DNA of 64,000 bases from assembly GCF_018881595.1 (NCBI RefSeq), contig NZ_JACVQA010000008.1, positions 414,061 through 478,060 of the forward strand, given 5' to 3'. Positions 17,460 to 26,790 of this stretch are shown here, piece by piece. How positions within the stretch are numbered: the first letter of the stretch is position 1; each line of letters opens with the position of its first letter. Source of the stretch: Polynucleobacter sp. UK-Gri1-W3. GTDB lineage: Bacteria > Pseudomonadota > Gammaproteobacteria > Burkholderiales > Burkholderiaceae. Made by a program: the position numbers and the translations under genes. The notes below the pieces were generated by a model that did no database searches, was not told where the DNA came from, and saw only the letters and a list, made by a program, of their open reading frames with translations.

Positions 17460-17834
17460 TCACTTCAATGGGTTTTTAGGTGAGGTGGCAGTCTGCGCAG
17501 CATAGTATTCGCCAATATCAGCCATATCTTGATCAGACAAGCTAGCAGCAATGGCACGCATCGTTGGATGCTTACGATCACCCTTTTTGTATTCAGACAA
17601 AGCGGTAGCGATATAAGCAGCATTCTGGCCGCCCAACATAGGCACTTTATATACCAAAGGGTAGTCAGCACGGTAATCAGGGATGGAATGGCAGCCAACA
17701 CATAGCCAAACTTTGGCATTACCAGCTGCAGCGTTACCTTGTACTTCATCAGCCTGAGCAACAGAACCAGCAAAAGCCAAGGTTGCAGCAACAGCCAAAT
17801 GAGGAAGAATTGAGAGTTTTTTCATAGAAATCAT
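17460..17834 (-). CDS. Small secreted c-type cytochrome (class I)
   Basis: 124 residues. Signal peptide ending near AQADEVQ, haem site CVGCHS at about 41-46, and the shared motif PMLGGQNAAYIATALSEYK, which parallels PKLAGQHADYIYYALKAYK in the next gene. MRAIAASLS offers an axial Met. The start may be ATG 17834 or ATG 17825; neither has a clear Shine-Dalgarno. It is upstream of the other cytochrome by about 30 bases and probably co-transcribed with it. It diverges from the AAA+ ATPase gene. Confidence 0.85.
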   Translation of the reverse strand: MISMKKLSILPHLAVAATLAFAGSVAQADEVQGNAAAGNAKVWLCVGCHSIPDYRADYPLVYKVPMLGGQNAAYIATALSEYKKGDRKHPTMRAIAASLSDQDMADIGEYYAAQTATSPKNPLK

Positions 17835-17986
17835 TATTAATGAGTTTGATTTAGATCAATTGGCAAGAGTATAGCGGACAGACGCCCTTCTCGCCATTCC
17901 AGGGGCCAAAAACAGGAGAAATACTGAAAAATTTGCTTCATTTACCTATACTGGAATGCTTAACCCAGCACTTTTTAGACGACAAG

Positions 17987-18856
17987 ATGAGCAAACACAT
18001 CCCTACACACCAAAACCGCTTTGACGGAAGCCAAAGCTATGTCGCTACAGACGATCTCAAGCTAGCAGTGAATGCAGCCATTGCGCTACAACGCCCCCTC
18101 TTAATTAAGGGCGAACCAGGCACAGGCAAAACAATGCTTGCAGAGGAAGTGGCGGCTGCGCTGAACATGCCGCTATTACAGTGGCATATCAAGTCCACTA
18201 CAAAAGCACAACAAGGTCTATATGAATATGACGCTGTGAGCCGCTTGCGTGATTCACAATTAGGCGATGAAAAAGTCAAAGATATTCGCAACTACATTGT
18301 TAGGGGTGTTCTTTGGCAAGCCTTTGAAGCGGATGAACCTACGGTATTGCTGATTGATGAAATTGATAAAGCCGATATTGAGTTTCCAAATGACTTATTG
18401 CGGGAAATTGATCGCATGGAGTTCTATGTTTATGAAACTCGTGAATTAATTAAAGCAAAACATCGCCCCCTCGTCATCATCACCTCTAATAACGAAAAAG
18501 AATTACCCGATGCCTTCTTGCGTCGCTGCTTCTTTCATTACATCACCTTCCCTGATGCGCAAACGATGCAAAGTATCGTGGATGTACATCATCCTAATAT
18601 CAAGCAAGATCTTCTGGATGCGGCCCTTAAGGCTTTCTACCAAATACGATCATTACCGGGTCTTAAGAAGAAGCCGAGTACTTCAGAGTTGATTGACTGG
18701 CTCAAGCTCCTCTTGACCGAAGACATTCCGCCTGAGGCGCTCTACAGCAATGATGAAAAGATTGTGGTCCCGCCTTTGCATGGTGCACTTTTAAAGAATG
18801 AACAAGATATTCATTTGTTTGAGCGCTTAGTCATGATGAATCGCAATCATCGTTAA
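17987..18856 (+). CDS. MoxR/CoxD-type AAA+ ATPase
   Basis: About 289 residues from ATG 17987; in-frame TTG 17933 would add 18 non-conserved residues. Walker A GEPGTGKT, Walker B LLIDEIDKAD, sensor region VIITSNNEKELPDAFLRRC and a C-terminal lid are all present. This is the MoxR branch, whose members act with VWA proteins to insert cofactors or remodel enzymes. A CoxE-like VWA gene follows 23 bases later, so the pair corresponds to CoxD-CoxE of the carbon monoxide dehydrogenase maturation system, but there is no CODH structural gene in the window. Confidence 0.88.
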   Translation: MSKHIPTHQNRFDGSQSYVATDDLKLAVNAAIALQRPLLIKGEPGTGKTMLAEEVAAALNMPLLQWHIKSTTKAQQGLYEYDAVSRLRDSQLGDEKVKDIRNYIVRGVLWQAFEADEPTVLLIDEIDKADIEFPNDLLREIDRMEFYVYETRELIKAKHRPLVIITSNNEKELPDAFLRRCFFHYITFPDAQTMQSIVDVHHPNIKQDLLDAALKAFYQIRSLPGLKKKPSTSELIDWLKLLLTEDIPPEALYSNDEKIVVPPLHGALLKNEQDIHLFERLVMMNRNHR

Positions 18857-18879
18857 CCAGCCATCAAAAGACTGCTTTC

Positions 18880-20055
18880 ATGTTGATTCAATTCTTCCTT
18901 AATCTGAAAGAGGCCAAGGTGCCTGTTTCAGTGCGAGAATTTTTAACTCTCTTGGAGGCTTTGAAATCAGGCGTTATTAATACTTCTATTGATGAGTTTT
19001 ATCAACTCTCACGCATGACTCTGGTAAAGGACGAGCAGCACTTTGATCGCTTTGACCAAGTCTTTGGGGCTTACTTTAATGGTGTTGAGCAAATCATTGC
19101 CCTCTCACCAGACATACCTCTAGATTGGCTTGAGAAAAAACTGCAACGCGTCCTGACTGATGAAGAAAAAGCGGCACTCCAAAAATTGGGCGGTCCAGAT
19201 GCTTTGAAGAAGCGCCTCGAAGAGCTTTTAAAAGAACAAAAAGAATGGCATGGAGGTGGCAATAAGTGGATTGGGGCTGGAGGCTCCTCACCTTTTGGCC
19301 ATAGCGGCTACCACCCTGAAGGCATTCGTATTGGTGGTGAAAGTGCGGGCAACAGAACGGCTATCAAAGTTTGGGAAGCTCGCGAATTTAAAGACTATGA
19401 CAGCGATTTAGCCTTAGGCACCCGCAATATCAAAGTAGCTTTACGACGCTTGCGGCGTTTTGCTCGCGAAGGCTCAACGATGGAGCTTGATTTAGACAAG
19501 ACCATTCATTCAACTGCTGCAAATGCTGGCATGCTCGATATTCAAATGCGGCCTGAACGCCACAATCAAGTCAAAGTTTTGCTGCTGATGGATGTTGGTG
19601 GCTCGATGGATGATCATATTCAGCGCATTGCAGAGCTATTCTCTGCTGCTAAAGCCGAATTTAAGCATTTAGAGCATTACTACTTTCACAACTGTGTTTA
19701 TGAAAATCTTTGGCAAAGCAATCGCCGCCAGCGAGATCAAGCCACCCCCACTCAAGACATCATCAACAAATATGGGCCAGACTATAAGTTGATTTTTGTT
19801 GGGGATGCGACCATGTCTCCTTATGAAATACTGAGCCCCAATGGCTCTGTTGAATACAACAATAAAGAAGCGGGCGCTGTTTGGATTAATCGACTCATCG
19901 ATCACTTCCCCCACTTTGCCTGGCTTAACCCAGAGCCTGAATCCATTTGGCAATATCGTCAATCGATCGATATTATGCAAAATCTCATGAGAGATCGCAT
20001 GTACCCTGTTACCTTAAATGGCCTTGAAAGTGCCATGCGTCAGCTTTCAAAGTAA
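18880..20055 (+). CDS. CoxE-like von Willebrand factor A domain protein
   Basis: 391 residues. N-terminal region matching CoxE (FFLNLKEAKVPVSVREFLTLL at about 5-25), a charged linker with a Gly-rich stretch (125-160), then a VWA domain from about 230. The MIDAS loop reads DVGGSMDD (Asp238, Ser242), so the middle Ser of the usual DxSxS is Gly. CoxE proteins cooperate with the MoxR ATPase in maturing molybdenum hydroxylases. Upstream partner at 23 bases. The RidA gene follows 44 bases later. Confidence 0.87.
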   Translation: MLIQFFLNLKEAKVPVSVREFLTLLEALKSGVINTSIDEFYQLSRMTLVKDEQHFDRFDQVFGAYFNGVEQIIALSPDIPLDWLEKKLQRVLTDEEKAALQKLGGPDALKKRLEELLKEQKEWHGGGNKWIGAGGSSPFGHSGYHPEGIRIGGESAGNRTAIKVWEAREFKDYDSDLALGTRNIKVALRRLRRFAREGSTMELDLDKTIHSTAANAGMLDIQMRPERHNQVKVLLLMDVGGSMDDHIQRIAELFSAAKAEFKHLEHYYFHNCVYENLWQSNRRQRDQATPTQDIINKYGPDYKLIFVGDATMSPYEILSPNGSVEYNNKEAGAVWINRLIDHFPHFAWLNPEPESIWQYRQSIDIMQNLMRDRMYPVTLNGLESAMRQLSK

Positions 20056-20099
20056 GATTTGAATAACCATATTTAATCTTTTTTTAATTTATACAAACA

Positions 20100-20564
20100 A
20101 TGCCCATGACTACAAATATTAGCGAACGCCTTAAAACCCTCGGAATTGATTTACCTCCACCAGGACCCCCTGCTGCTGCCTATGTCATGGCAGCTACAAC
20201 TGGCAATACTGTTTTTCTTTCTGGTCATATTGCTAAACGCGACGGCAAACCTTGGGTTGGAAAACTAGGTCAAGATATGGATACAGAAACTGGTAAAGCA
20301 GCTGCACGCTCCATCGCAATTGATTTGATTGCCACTTTACAAAATCATCTAGGCTCTTTAGATAAAGTAAAGCGCATCGTTAAAGTGATGGGCTTAGTCA
20401 ACTCCACTGACAGCTATACAGAGCAGCACCTGGTTGTGAATGGCTGCTCAGAGTTACTGTTTGAAGTCTTTGGTGATGCCGGCAAACATGCACGTAGCGC
20501 ATTTGGTGTGGCACAGATTCCGCTTGGGGCTTGTGTTGAAATTGAATTAATCGCTGAGATTTAA
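20100..20564 (+). CDS. RidA/YjgF-family protein
   Basis: 154 residues, start at either of two ATGs six bases apart. The family core reads VFLSGHIAKRDGKPW, then LDKVKRIVKVMGLVNSTDSY, then GKHARSAFGVAQIPLGACVEIELIAEI; the Arg in HARSAFGV and the Glu in EIELIA are those expected in the trimer's active cleft. RidA-type proteins hydrolyse reactive enamine/imine intermediates, but this longer subgroup may not be a true deaminase. It sits in the CoxDE/MocA/XdhC neighbourhood; a link to molybdenum enzymes is not established. Its stop codon lies in a 22-bp palindrome shared with the convergent gene. Confidence 0.85.
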   Translation: MPMTTNISERLKTLGIDLPPPGPPAAAYVMAATTGNTVFLSGHIAKRDGKPWVGKLGQDMDTETGKAAARSIAIDLIATLQNHLGSLDKVKRIVKVMGLVNSTDSYTEQHLVVNGCSELLFEVFGDAGKHARSAFGVAQIPLGACVEIELIAEI

Positions 20565-20580
20565 TTCAATTGAATTAAAT
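20559..20580. repeat. Perfect 22-bp AT-rich palindrome spanning two stop codons
   Basis: Arms ATTTAATTCAA (20559-20569) and its exact complement (20570-20580). It includes the TAA of the RidA gene and the TAA of the convergent nucleotidyltransferase gene. Without GC pairs or flanking T runs it is a poor classical terminator, but it is the only structure between these genes. Confidence 0.6.
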
Positions 20581-21225
20581 GGGATCAAGTCCTAGTTTCT
20601 GGATATCAGCTTGCGTATCGACATCCATTAAATAGGCTTGGTTTTCAGTCACAAATAATTTAACCAGCTCTGGATGCTGATCCATATAGGGTCTACAGAC
20701 CATACCGGGGATTGCTAGGATTTTCTCAATCACCCGCTTTGAAAACAGCACTGGATTACCGCGTTGATCGTTGACTATGGGCAAGATGATTTCTTGGTTT
20801 GCGGTTCTTTGATTAAATTGCTCTAGCAATGCCTCGATCTCAGCACTGGTGATACTAGGCTGATCACATAGCGCAATTAACAAAACATCATAGTCAGACT
20901 TTAGTGACTCAAGACCAAGCCGCACAGAAGAAGGTTGGCCTAAATCTGGATTGGGGTTTTTCACCAAAGTGATTGAACTATGGATAGTCGGTTTTAATGA
21001 ATTAATTTCCGCTTCAATTTTGTCTGAGTAAAAACCAGTAACCAACAAAGTCTCGAGGGGGTCACAGTTTTGAATTGCTTGAATGAAGCGGGTTAACAAA
21101 CTGTCCCCATCCTTTTTTAACAAGGCTTTAGGATATCCACCCAAACGACTCCCCTGACCCGCAGCCAATATGATGATGGCTAGGCGAAATTTTGCTTTTA
21201 TGGAGGGTTCACTAGAAACAGTCAT
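20575..21225 (-). CDS. mocA: MocA/MobA-like nucleotidyltransferase (molybdenum cofactor cytidylyltransferase)
   Basis: 216 residues. N-terminal nucleotide-binding signature AAGQGSRLGGYPKALL, a middle LIALCDQPSIT with the metal-binding Asp, and RGNPVLFSKRV. This matches MocA, which adds CMP to molybdopterin for xanthine-dehydrogenase-family enzymes, and the related CoxI/MobA-like group. It diverges from the xdhC gene with 63 bases between. Together with XdhC and CoxDE it would supply the cofactor for a molybdenum hydroxylase; the only one in the window is IorAB at 55 kb. Confidence 0.8.
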   Translation of the reverse strand: MTVSSEPSIKAKFRLAIIILAAGQGSRLGGYPKALLKKDGDSLLTRFIQAIQNCDPLETLLVTGFYSDKIEAEINSLKPTIHSSITLVKNPNPDLGQPSSVRLGLESLKSDYDVLLIALCDQPSITSAEIEALLEQFNQRTANQEIILPIVNDQRGNPVLFSKRVIEKILAIPGMVCRPYMDQHPELVKLFVTENQAYLMDVDTQADIQKLGLDPI

Positions 21226-21288
21226 TAGAGTGATAATAAATAGTTATTAATAAAAGTATTCACAATAGAACGTAAAAGAAGAAAACGC

Positions 21289-22248
21289 ATGAACAGCACC
21301 GATTTAAGCGTCCTCAAATCTGCCGTTGAATGGCTCCAATCGGGTCAATCCGTAGCTATTGCGACTGTTGTCCAGACTTGGGGCTCCGCTCCCCGTCCAA
21401 TAGGCTCTTGGCTTGCTATTCGGGCCGACGGGCAAGTTGCTGGCTCTGTTTCTGGCGGCTGCGTTGAGGATGATCTTATACGCCGAGTGCAAACTGAAAT
21501 ACTCACGCGCAATACCCCTGAAATGGTCGTTTATGGTGTTACCCAACAAGAGGCAGCACGCTTTGGCCTTCCTTGCGGCGGGACTTTACGCTTACTGGTT
21601 GAGCCTAGGCCAGAATTAGCGGTGCTGGAAAAGTTACTTGCGGATATTTCTTCTCATCAAATTACCCGTCGCTCTGTAAATTTAGCTACTGGAAAATCCA
21701 CCCTCAGCCAAGGTGACCGCAGTGATGAATTTGCCTGTACAGAGGAAGTAATGCAAACGACTTACGGCCCACGTTGGCGTATGGTCATTATTGGCGCCGG
21801 TCAGCTCTCCTTATATACCGCAGATTTTGCACTAGCCTCTGACTTTGAAGTGATTGTGATCGATCCGCGTGAAGAATATGCAGAAGGGCTTGATAGATCT
21901 GATATTACTTTCTCTAAGGGCATGCCAGACGATGTCTTGCTAGAGATCGGCGTTGATTCTCATACGGCGGTTGTAGCACTAACGCATGACCCTAAGTTAG
22001 ATGACATGGCGCTTATGGAGGCGCTCAAGTCACCGGCGTTTTATGTCGGCGCTTTGGGTAGTCGAAAAAATACCCAGAAACGTAAAGAGCGTTTGCTAGA
22101 GTTTGATGTTACTCAAGAACAAGTTGAAAAGTTACATGGCCCAGTTGGACTGTATATTGGCGCCCTCACCCCACCAGAAATCGCTGTATCGATTCTGGCG
22201 GAAGTGATTGCCGTTAAATATGGCGTGAGTATTCCAAAGAAAACCTAA
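21289..22248 (+). CDS. xdhC: XdhC/CoxF-family molybdenum cofactor insertion protein
   Basis: 319 residues. N-terminal XdhC domain (ATVVQTWGSAPRPIGSWLAI, VSGGCVEDDL, FGLPCGGTLRLLVEP) and C-terminal Rossmann domain (VIIGAGQLSLYTADFA, YVGALGSRKNTQKR, YIGALTPPEIAVSILAE). XdhC binds and sulfurates Mo cofactor and inserts it into xanthine-oxidase-family enzymes. It converges on parC, with only nine bases between the stops. Confidence 0.9.
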   Translation: MNSTDLSVLKSAVEWLQSGQSVAIATVVQTWGSAPRPIGSWLAIRADGQVAGSVSGGCVEDDLIRRVQTEILTRNTPEMVVYGVTQQEAARFGLPCGGTLRLLVEPRPELAVLEKLLADISSHQITRRSVNLATGKSTLSQGDRSDEFACTEEVMQTTYGPRWRMVIIGAGQLSLYTADFALASDFEVIVIDPREEYAEGLDRSDITFSKGMPDDVLLEIGVDSHTAVVALTHDPKLDDMALMEALKSPAFYVGALGSRKNTQKRKERLLEFDVTQEQVEKLHGPVGLYIGALTPPEIAVSILAEVIAVKYGVSIPKKT

Positions 22249-22257
22249 ACGCCTTAC

Positions 22258-24723
22258 TTAGATCGCTGTTAACTTACCGTCTTTTAAACGTGGCTCAACA
22301 AAGTGACCTTTGCGTGCACGGTTACCGGCAAATGACTTTAAGGTTTTTGCATCCAAACTTAGTTCAGTAGGCTTACCAGCACGCCCTGCACCTGAATAAG
22401 TAGCGCCGGCCGGTCCAACTGCGATAGCTGAAGCCAAGTGTTCTTCATCATCTAAGCCCATCAGGATTACGCCCTTACCGCCTGTAGGCAAACGTTTGAG
22501 CTCATCCAATGGGAATACCAACAACTTTGAGGTTGCTGATAAGCAAGCAACTTGCTTCATGCCTACCTTTACCTTAGCCGCACCTAAGGGTGCATCACCA
22601 GAAACTTTGGCATCCATGCTCAAGAATGATTTTCCAGCTTTGTTACGAGTAGTCATATCCGCAACATTAGCCAAGAAACCAAAGCCTGCCTTGGTAGATA
22701 GCAATACCAGATCATCAGACTGGCCAGCGTAATACGCAACCATCTGCGAGCCAGCAGCCAAGTTAACAAAGCTAGTCAATGGTGAGCCATCGCCACGCGC
22801 ACCAGGTAAGTCGCTGACGGGAACGGTATAAACGCGTCCGTCACTACCAAAGCCCTGAATAACATCTACAGTTCTCACTTCAAAGGTTGCATATAAAGCA
22901 TCGCCTGCCTTGAAGGCAAACTGAGTTGCGTCATGCTCATGCCCTTGACGAACACGTACCCAACCTTTTTGAGAAACAATTACTGTGACAGGTTCATCAA
23001 TGATTTTGGTCTCAGCTACAGCGCGTTTATCTTCCTGAATAAGGGTGCGACGATCATCGCCAAAATCCTTCATATCGGATTCGATTTCTTTGATGATGCG
23101 CTTGCGCAGTACTGTATCGCTTTGCAATAAACCCTCTAGATCATCGCGTTCTGCTTTGAGCTCTTTGAGCTCTTGCTCAATCTTGATGCCTTCCAAGCGA
23201 GCCAACTGACGCAAACGGATATCGAGAATATCTTCAGCCTGACGATCGCTAAGCTTGAATTCTTTAATCAGATCGGCCTTAGGCTCATCGCTATTGCGAA
23301 TGATCTTGATGACCTTATCAATATTCAGAAGAACGGTTAAACGCCCCTCCAAAATATGCATACGGTCTTTAACTTTGCCTAAGCGGTACTGAGTTCGACG
23401 AGTCACTGTAGCAACCCTAAATGCAACCCACTCTGAGAGGATTTCTTTTAAACCCTTTTGACGTGGGCGACCGTCATTACCAATCATCACCAAGTTCATT
23501 GGCGCATTGGATTCCAATGAGGTGTGTGCTAACAGCAAATTAACGAACTCATTGACGTCAATATTCTTGCTCTTAGGCTCAAATACCAAGCGTACAGCGG
23601 CATCTTTACTAGATTCATCACGCACGCCATCAAGCACATTCAGAATGGTTGATTTGAGATTGTTTTGCTCAGGCGTAAGGGTCTTTTTACCAACCTTGAC
23701 CTTAGGATTGGTGATCTCTTCAATCTCTTGTAATACGCGCTGTGAGGAAGTTGCTGGTGGCAGCTCATTGACCACAATTTGCCATTGACCACGAGCCAAT
23801 TCTTCAACAGACCAACGTGCACGTACTTTAATACTGCCGCGCCCTGCCTCATAAATCTGCGCAATTTCTGCTGCAGAAGAAATAATTTGACCACCTCCTG
23901 GATAGTCAGGGCCAGGCATGATTTCTAACAACTCTGAAGTGCTCATTTTTGGAGACTTCATTAGGGCAACAGCAGCCGTAGCAACTTCACGTAAATTATG
24001 CGAAGGGATCTCGGTCGCCATACCAACGGCAATGCCAGATGCTCCATTCAGAAGAACAAATGGCAGGCGTGCTGGTAATAATTTAGGCTCTTGGAATGAG
24101 CCGTCATAGTTCGGCGCAAAATCTACCGTACCTTCATCAATCTCACTTAAAAGTAAGCCAGCAATCTTTGTCAAACGCGCTTCGGTGTAACGCATTGCTG
24201 CTGCGCCATCACCATCACGTGAGCCGAAGTTTCCTTGACCATCAATTAATGGATAGCGTAAGGAGAAGCTTTGTGCCAAACGAACCAAGGCATCGTATGC
24301 GGATTGGTCGCCATGAGGATGGAACTTACCAAGTACATCACCAACCACGCGGGCACTTTTCACCGGCTTAGCATCAGCGCGCAAGCCCATCTCGCTCATG
24401 GAGAACAAAATGCGGCGCTGCACAGGCTTCTGGCCATCAGAAACATCAGGCAGAGCGCGGCCCTTCACAACGCTAATGGCGTAATCTAAATACGCACGCT
24501 CTGCATATACGGCTAGAGTTAAGCTGTCTTTGCCATCTTCATTTAGATCAACCGTTTTTGGGTCATGATTGCCTGATCCACCAGAGGAAGCAGCAACTGG
24601 TGGTGCCTGATCAGCCTCAGATGCTTCAGTTACTTCGACTACTTCCATTTCCACAATGGGGCTAGCAAATAAATCCGCCTGTTCGGCCAGAGTATTTTGT
24701 CCAGGAGTCTTTTTAGTTGCCAT
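22258..24723 (-). CDS. parC: DNA topoisomerase IV subunit A
   Basis: 821 residues, longer than typical ParC (about 750) because of a 65-residue acidic N-terminal extension. Catalytic Tyr179 in [11 protein letters not shown]. The quinolone-region segment reads [17 protein letters not shown]; where E. coli ParC has Ser80 this protein has Gln, followed by Ser. The C-terminal region has only partial beta-pinwheel blades. With ParE it decatenates daughter chromosomes. Its start overlaps the parE stop by one base. Order parE-parC as one transcript. Confidence 0.93.
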   Translation of the reverse strand: MATKKTPGQNTLAEQADLFASPIVEMEVVEVTEASEADQAPPVAASSGGSGNHDPKTVDLNEDGKDSLTLAVYAERAYLDYAISVVKGRALPDVSDGQKPVQRRILFSMSEMGLRADAKPVKSARVVGDVLGKFHPHGDQSAYDALVRLAQSFSLRYPLIDGQGNFGSRDGDGAAAMRYTEARLTKIAGLLLSEIDEGTVDFAPNYDGSFQEPKLLPARLPFVLLNGASGIAVGMATEIPSHNLREVATAAVALMKSPKMSTSELLEIMPGPDYPGGGQIISSAAEIAQIYEAGRGSIKVRARWSVEELARGQWQIVVNELPPATSSQRVLQEIEEITNPKVKVGKKTLTPEQNNLKSTILNVLDGVRDESSKDAAVRLVFEPKSKNIDVNEFVNLLLAHTSLESNAPMNLVMIGNDGRPRQKGLKEILSEWVAFRVATVTRRTQYRLGKVKDRMHILEGRLTVLLNIDKVIKIIRNSDEPKADLIKEFKLSDRQAEDILDIRLRQLARLEGIKIEQELKELKAERDDLEGLLQSDTVLRKRIIKEIESDMKDFGDDRRTLIQEDKRAVAETKIIDEPVTVIVSQKGWVRVRQGHEHDATQFAFKAGDALYATFEVRTVDVIQGFGSDGRVYTVPVSDLPGARGDGSPLTSFVNLAAGSQMVAYYAGQSDDLVLLSTKAGFGFLANVADMTTRNKAGKSFLSMDAKVSGDAPLGAAKVKVGMKQVACLSATSKLLVFPLDELKRLPTGGKGVILMGLDDEEHLASAIAVGPAGATYSGAGRAGKPTELSLDAKTLKSFAGNRARKGHFVEPRLKDGKLTAI

Positions 24724-26711
24724 TAGATATCCGCCTCCACTTCGTTGCCGCGCTCTTCTAACCAGTCACGACGAGCACCAGATTCAGATTTACCCATCAA
24801 CATATCCATTGTTTTAAATGTTTCGTCTTCAGTCCATGCGCCTAAAGTTACTGGTAGTAAACGGCGGGTATCTGGATTCAAAGTAGTGTCCCAAAGCTGT
24901 TCTGCACTCATTTCTCCCAAGCCCTTAAAGCGTGAGATCTGCCAGGAAGTTTCTTTCACGCCATCTTTACGCAACTTATCTTCAATCGCTTGGAGCTCAT
25001 TGGCATCCAAGGCATAAATCTTTTGCGCTGGTTTCTTGCCGCGTGCCGGGGCATCAACCCTAAACAAAGGCGGTCTCGAAATATGTATATGCCCTAGCTC
25101 AATGAGTTTAGGGAAATGCTTATAGAACAGGGTTAAAAGCAATACCTGAATATGCGCACCATCAACGTCCGCATCAGACAAAATGCAAACCTTGCCGTAG
25201 CGTAGGTTGGATAAGTCTGGATTGTCATTTGCTCCATGGGGATCAACACCAATCGCTACTGCGATGTCATGTACTTCATTATTAGCAAACAAGCGATCAC
25301 GCTCAGCTTCCCATGTATTTAATACCTTGCCACGCAATGGCAAGATGGCTTGATATTCTTTATTGCGACCCATCTTTGCCGAACCACCAGCAGAATCGCC
25401 CTCTACAAGGAAGATTTCGTTCATGCCGATATCTTCACTCTCACAATCGGTGAGCTTTCCAGGAAGTACCGCTACGCCAGAGGATTTCTTCTTTTCAACC
25501 TTTTGGCCTGCACGTGTTCTCGCTTGCGCCTGTTTGATTACCAGATCAGCCAACTTACGACCATAGTCAACGTGCTGATTGAGCCAGAGCTCTAAAGCAG
25601 ACTTCACATAACCAGAGACCAAACGTACGGCATCACGAGAATTAAGACGCTCTTTAATCTGACCTTGGAACTGAGGATCTAAAACCTTTGCAGACAAGAT
25701 GAATGAGGCACGTGCAAATACATCTTCAGGCATGAGCTTCACGCCCTTTGGTTGCAATGCATGCATCTCAATAAAGCCTTTAACGGCGTTAAATAAGCCT
25801 TCACGCAAACCACTTTCATGGGTACCGCCGGCAGGAGTTGGAATCAGGTTCACATAACTCTCACGTACCGGTGCACCATCTTCAGTCCAACAAACCACCC
25901 AAGCTGCGCCCTCACCTTCAGCAAAAGAATCATCATCTCCGGAGCCCGTAGCGTATTGCTCACCTTCGAACGGGGGGATGACTTCGGCACCATGGCCTGC
26001 TTGTGCAATTGCTTCATTTAAGTAGCCGCGCAAACCTTGTGCGTATTGCCAAGTCTGGGTGTCGCCTGATTTTTCTTGAATCAGAGTTACCTTCACACCA
26101 GGCAATAACACTGCCTTGGAACGCAACAGGCGAATAAGCTCAGGCATTGGAATCACTGAGCTATCAAAATACTTACCATCTGGCCAAGCACGTACACGAG
26201 TACCGTGTGACTTATCTTCTTTTGAAGAGGCAATCGTTTTAAGCTTTTCAATCACCTTGCCATCGGCAAAGGTTAATGTGGACATTTGGCCATCGCGCCA
26301 AACAGTCACTTCTAATCTTCTCGATAAGGCATTGGTTACCGAAACACCTACTCCGTGCAAACCACCGGAGAAGGCATACGCACCCCCAGTGCCTTTTTCA
26401 AACTTACCGCCAGCATGCAACTGGGTAAATACAATCTCAACTACCGGTAATTTCTCAGTAGGATGCATGCCCACTGGAATACCGCGACCATCATCTTCTA
26501 CGCTCACGCTGCCGTCGGCATGCATAGTGACGATGATTTGCTTGCCAAACCCACCCAAAGCCTCATCAGATGCGTTATCGAGCACCTCTTGAATGATGTG
26601 GAGTGGATTATCAGTGCGGGTGTACATTCCAGGCCGTTGACGGACTGGTTCAAGTCCTTTTAGGACCTGAATCGACGATTCGCTGTATTCGGAAGTTTTA
26701 CGGGTAGCCAT
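24723..26711 (-). CDS. parE: DNA topoisomerase IV subunit B
   Basis: 662 residues. N-terminal GHKL ATPase ([42 protein letters not shown]), transducer domain, then TOPRIM with EGDSAGGSA and [15 protein letters not shown] carrying the Mg-binding acidic residues. [15 protein letters not shown] near the C-terminus is typical of ParE rather than GyrB. Length is normal. It diverges from the CoA-transferase gene, with 79 bases between. Confidence 0.95.
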   Translation of the reverse strand: MATRKTSEYSESSIQVLKGLEPVRQRPGMYTRTDNPLHIIQEVLDNASDEALGGFGKQIIVTMHADGSVSVEDDGRGIPVGMHPTEKLPVVEIVFTQLHAGGKFEKGTGGAYAFSGGLHGVGVSVTNALSRRLEVTVWRDGQMSTLTFADGKVIEKLKTIASSKEDKSHGTRVRAWPDGKYFDSSVIPMPELIRLLRSKAVLLPGVKVTLIQEKSGDTQTWQYAQGLRGYLNEAIAQAGHGAEVIPPFEGEQYATGSGDDDSFAEGEGAAWVVCWTEDGAPVRESYVNLIPTPAGGTHESGLREGLFNAVKGFIEMHALQPKGVKLMPEDVFARASFILSAKVLDPQFQGQIKERLNSRDAVRLVSGYVKSALELWLNQHVDYGRKLADLVIKQAQARTRAGQKVEKKKSSGVAVLPGKLTDCESEDIGMNEIFLVEGDSAGGSAKMGRNKEYQAILPLRGKVLNTWEAERDRLFANNEVHDIAVAIGVDPHGANDNPDLSNLRYGKVCILSDADVDGAHIQVLLLTLFYKHFPKLIELGHIHISRPPLFRVDAPARGKKPAQKIYALDANELQAIEDKLRKDGVKETSWQISRFKGLGEMSAEQLWDTTLNPDTRRLLPVTLGAWTEDETFKTMDMLMGKSESGARRDWLEERGNEVEADI

Positions 26712-26790
26712 GCGCGCAAATTGTAGTCATGTCTGGGGCCTAGACCGAATTTTTCGGGTAATCCCCTGTCATCCATGCCAAAATTAGGGA

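Noticed and set aside
17987-22248. Carbon monoxide dehydrogenase operon
   Set aside because: CoxD/CoxE/XdhC-type accessory genes are present but coxL, coxM and coxS are not; the distant IorAB lacks the CODH FAD subunit.
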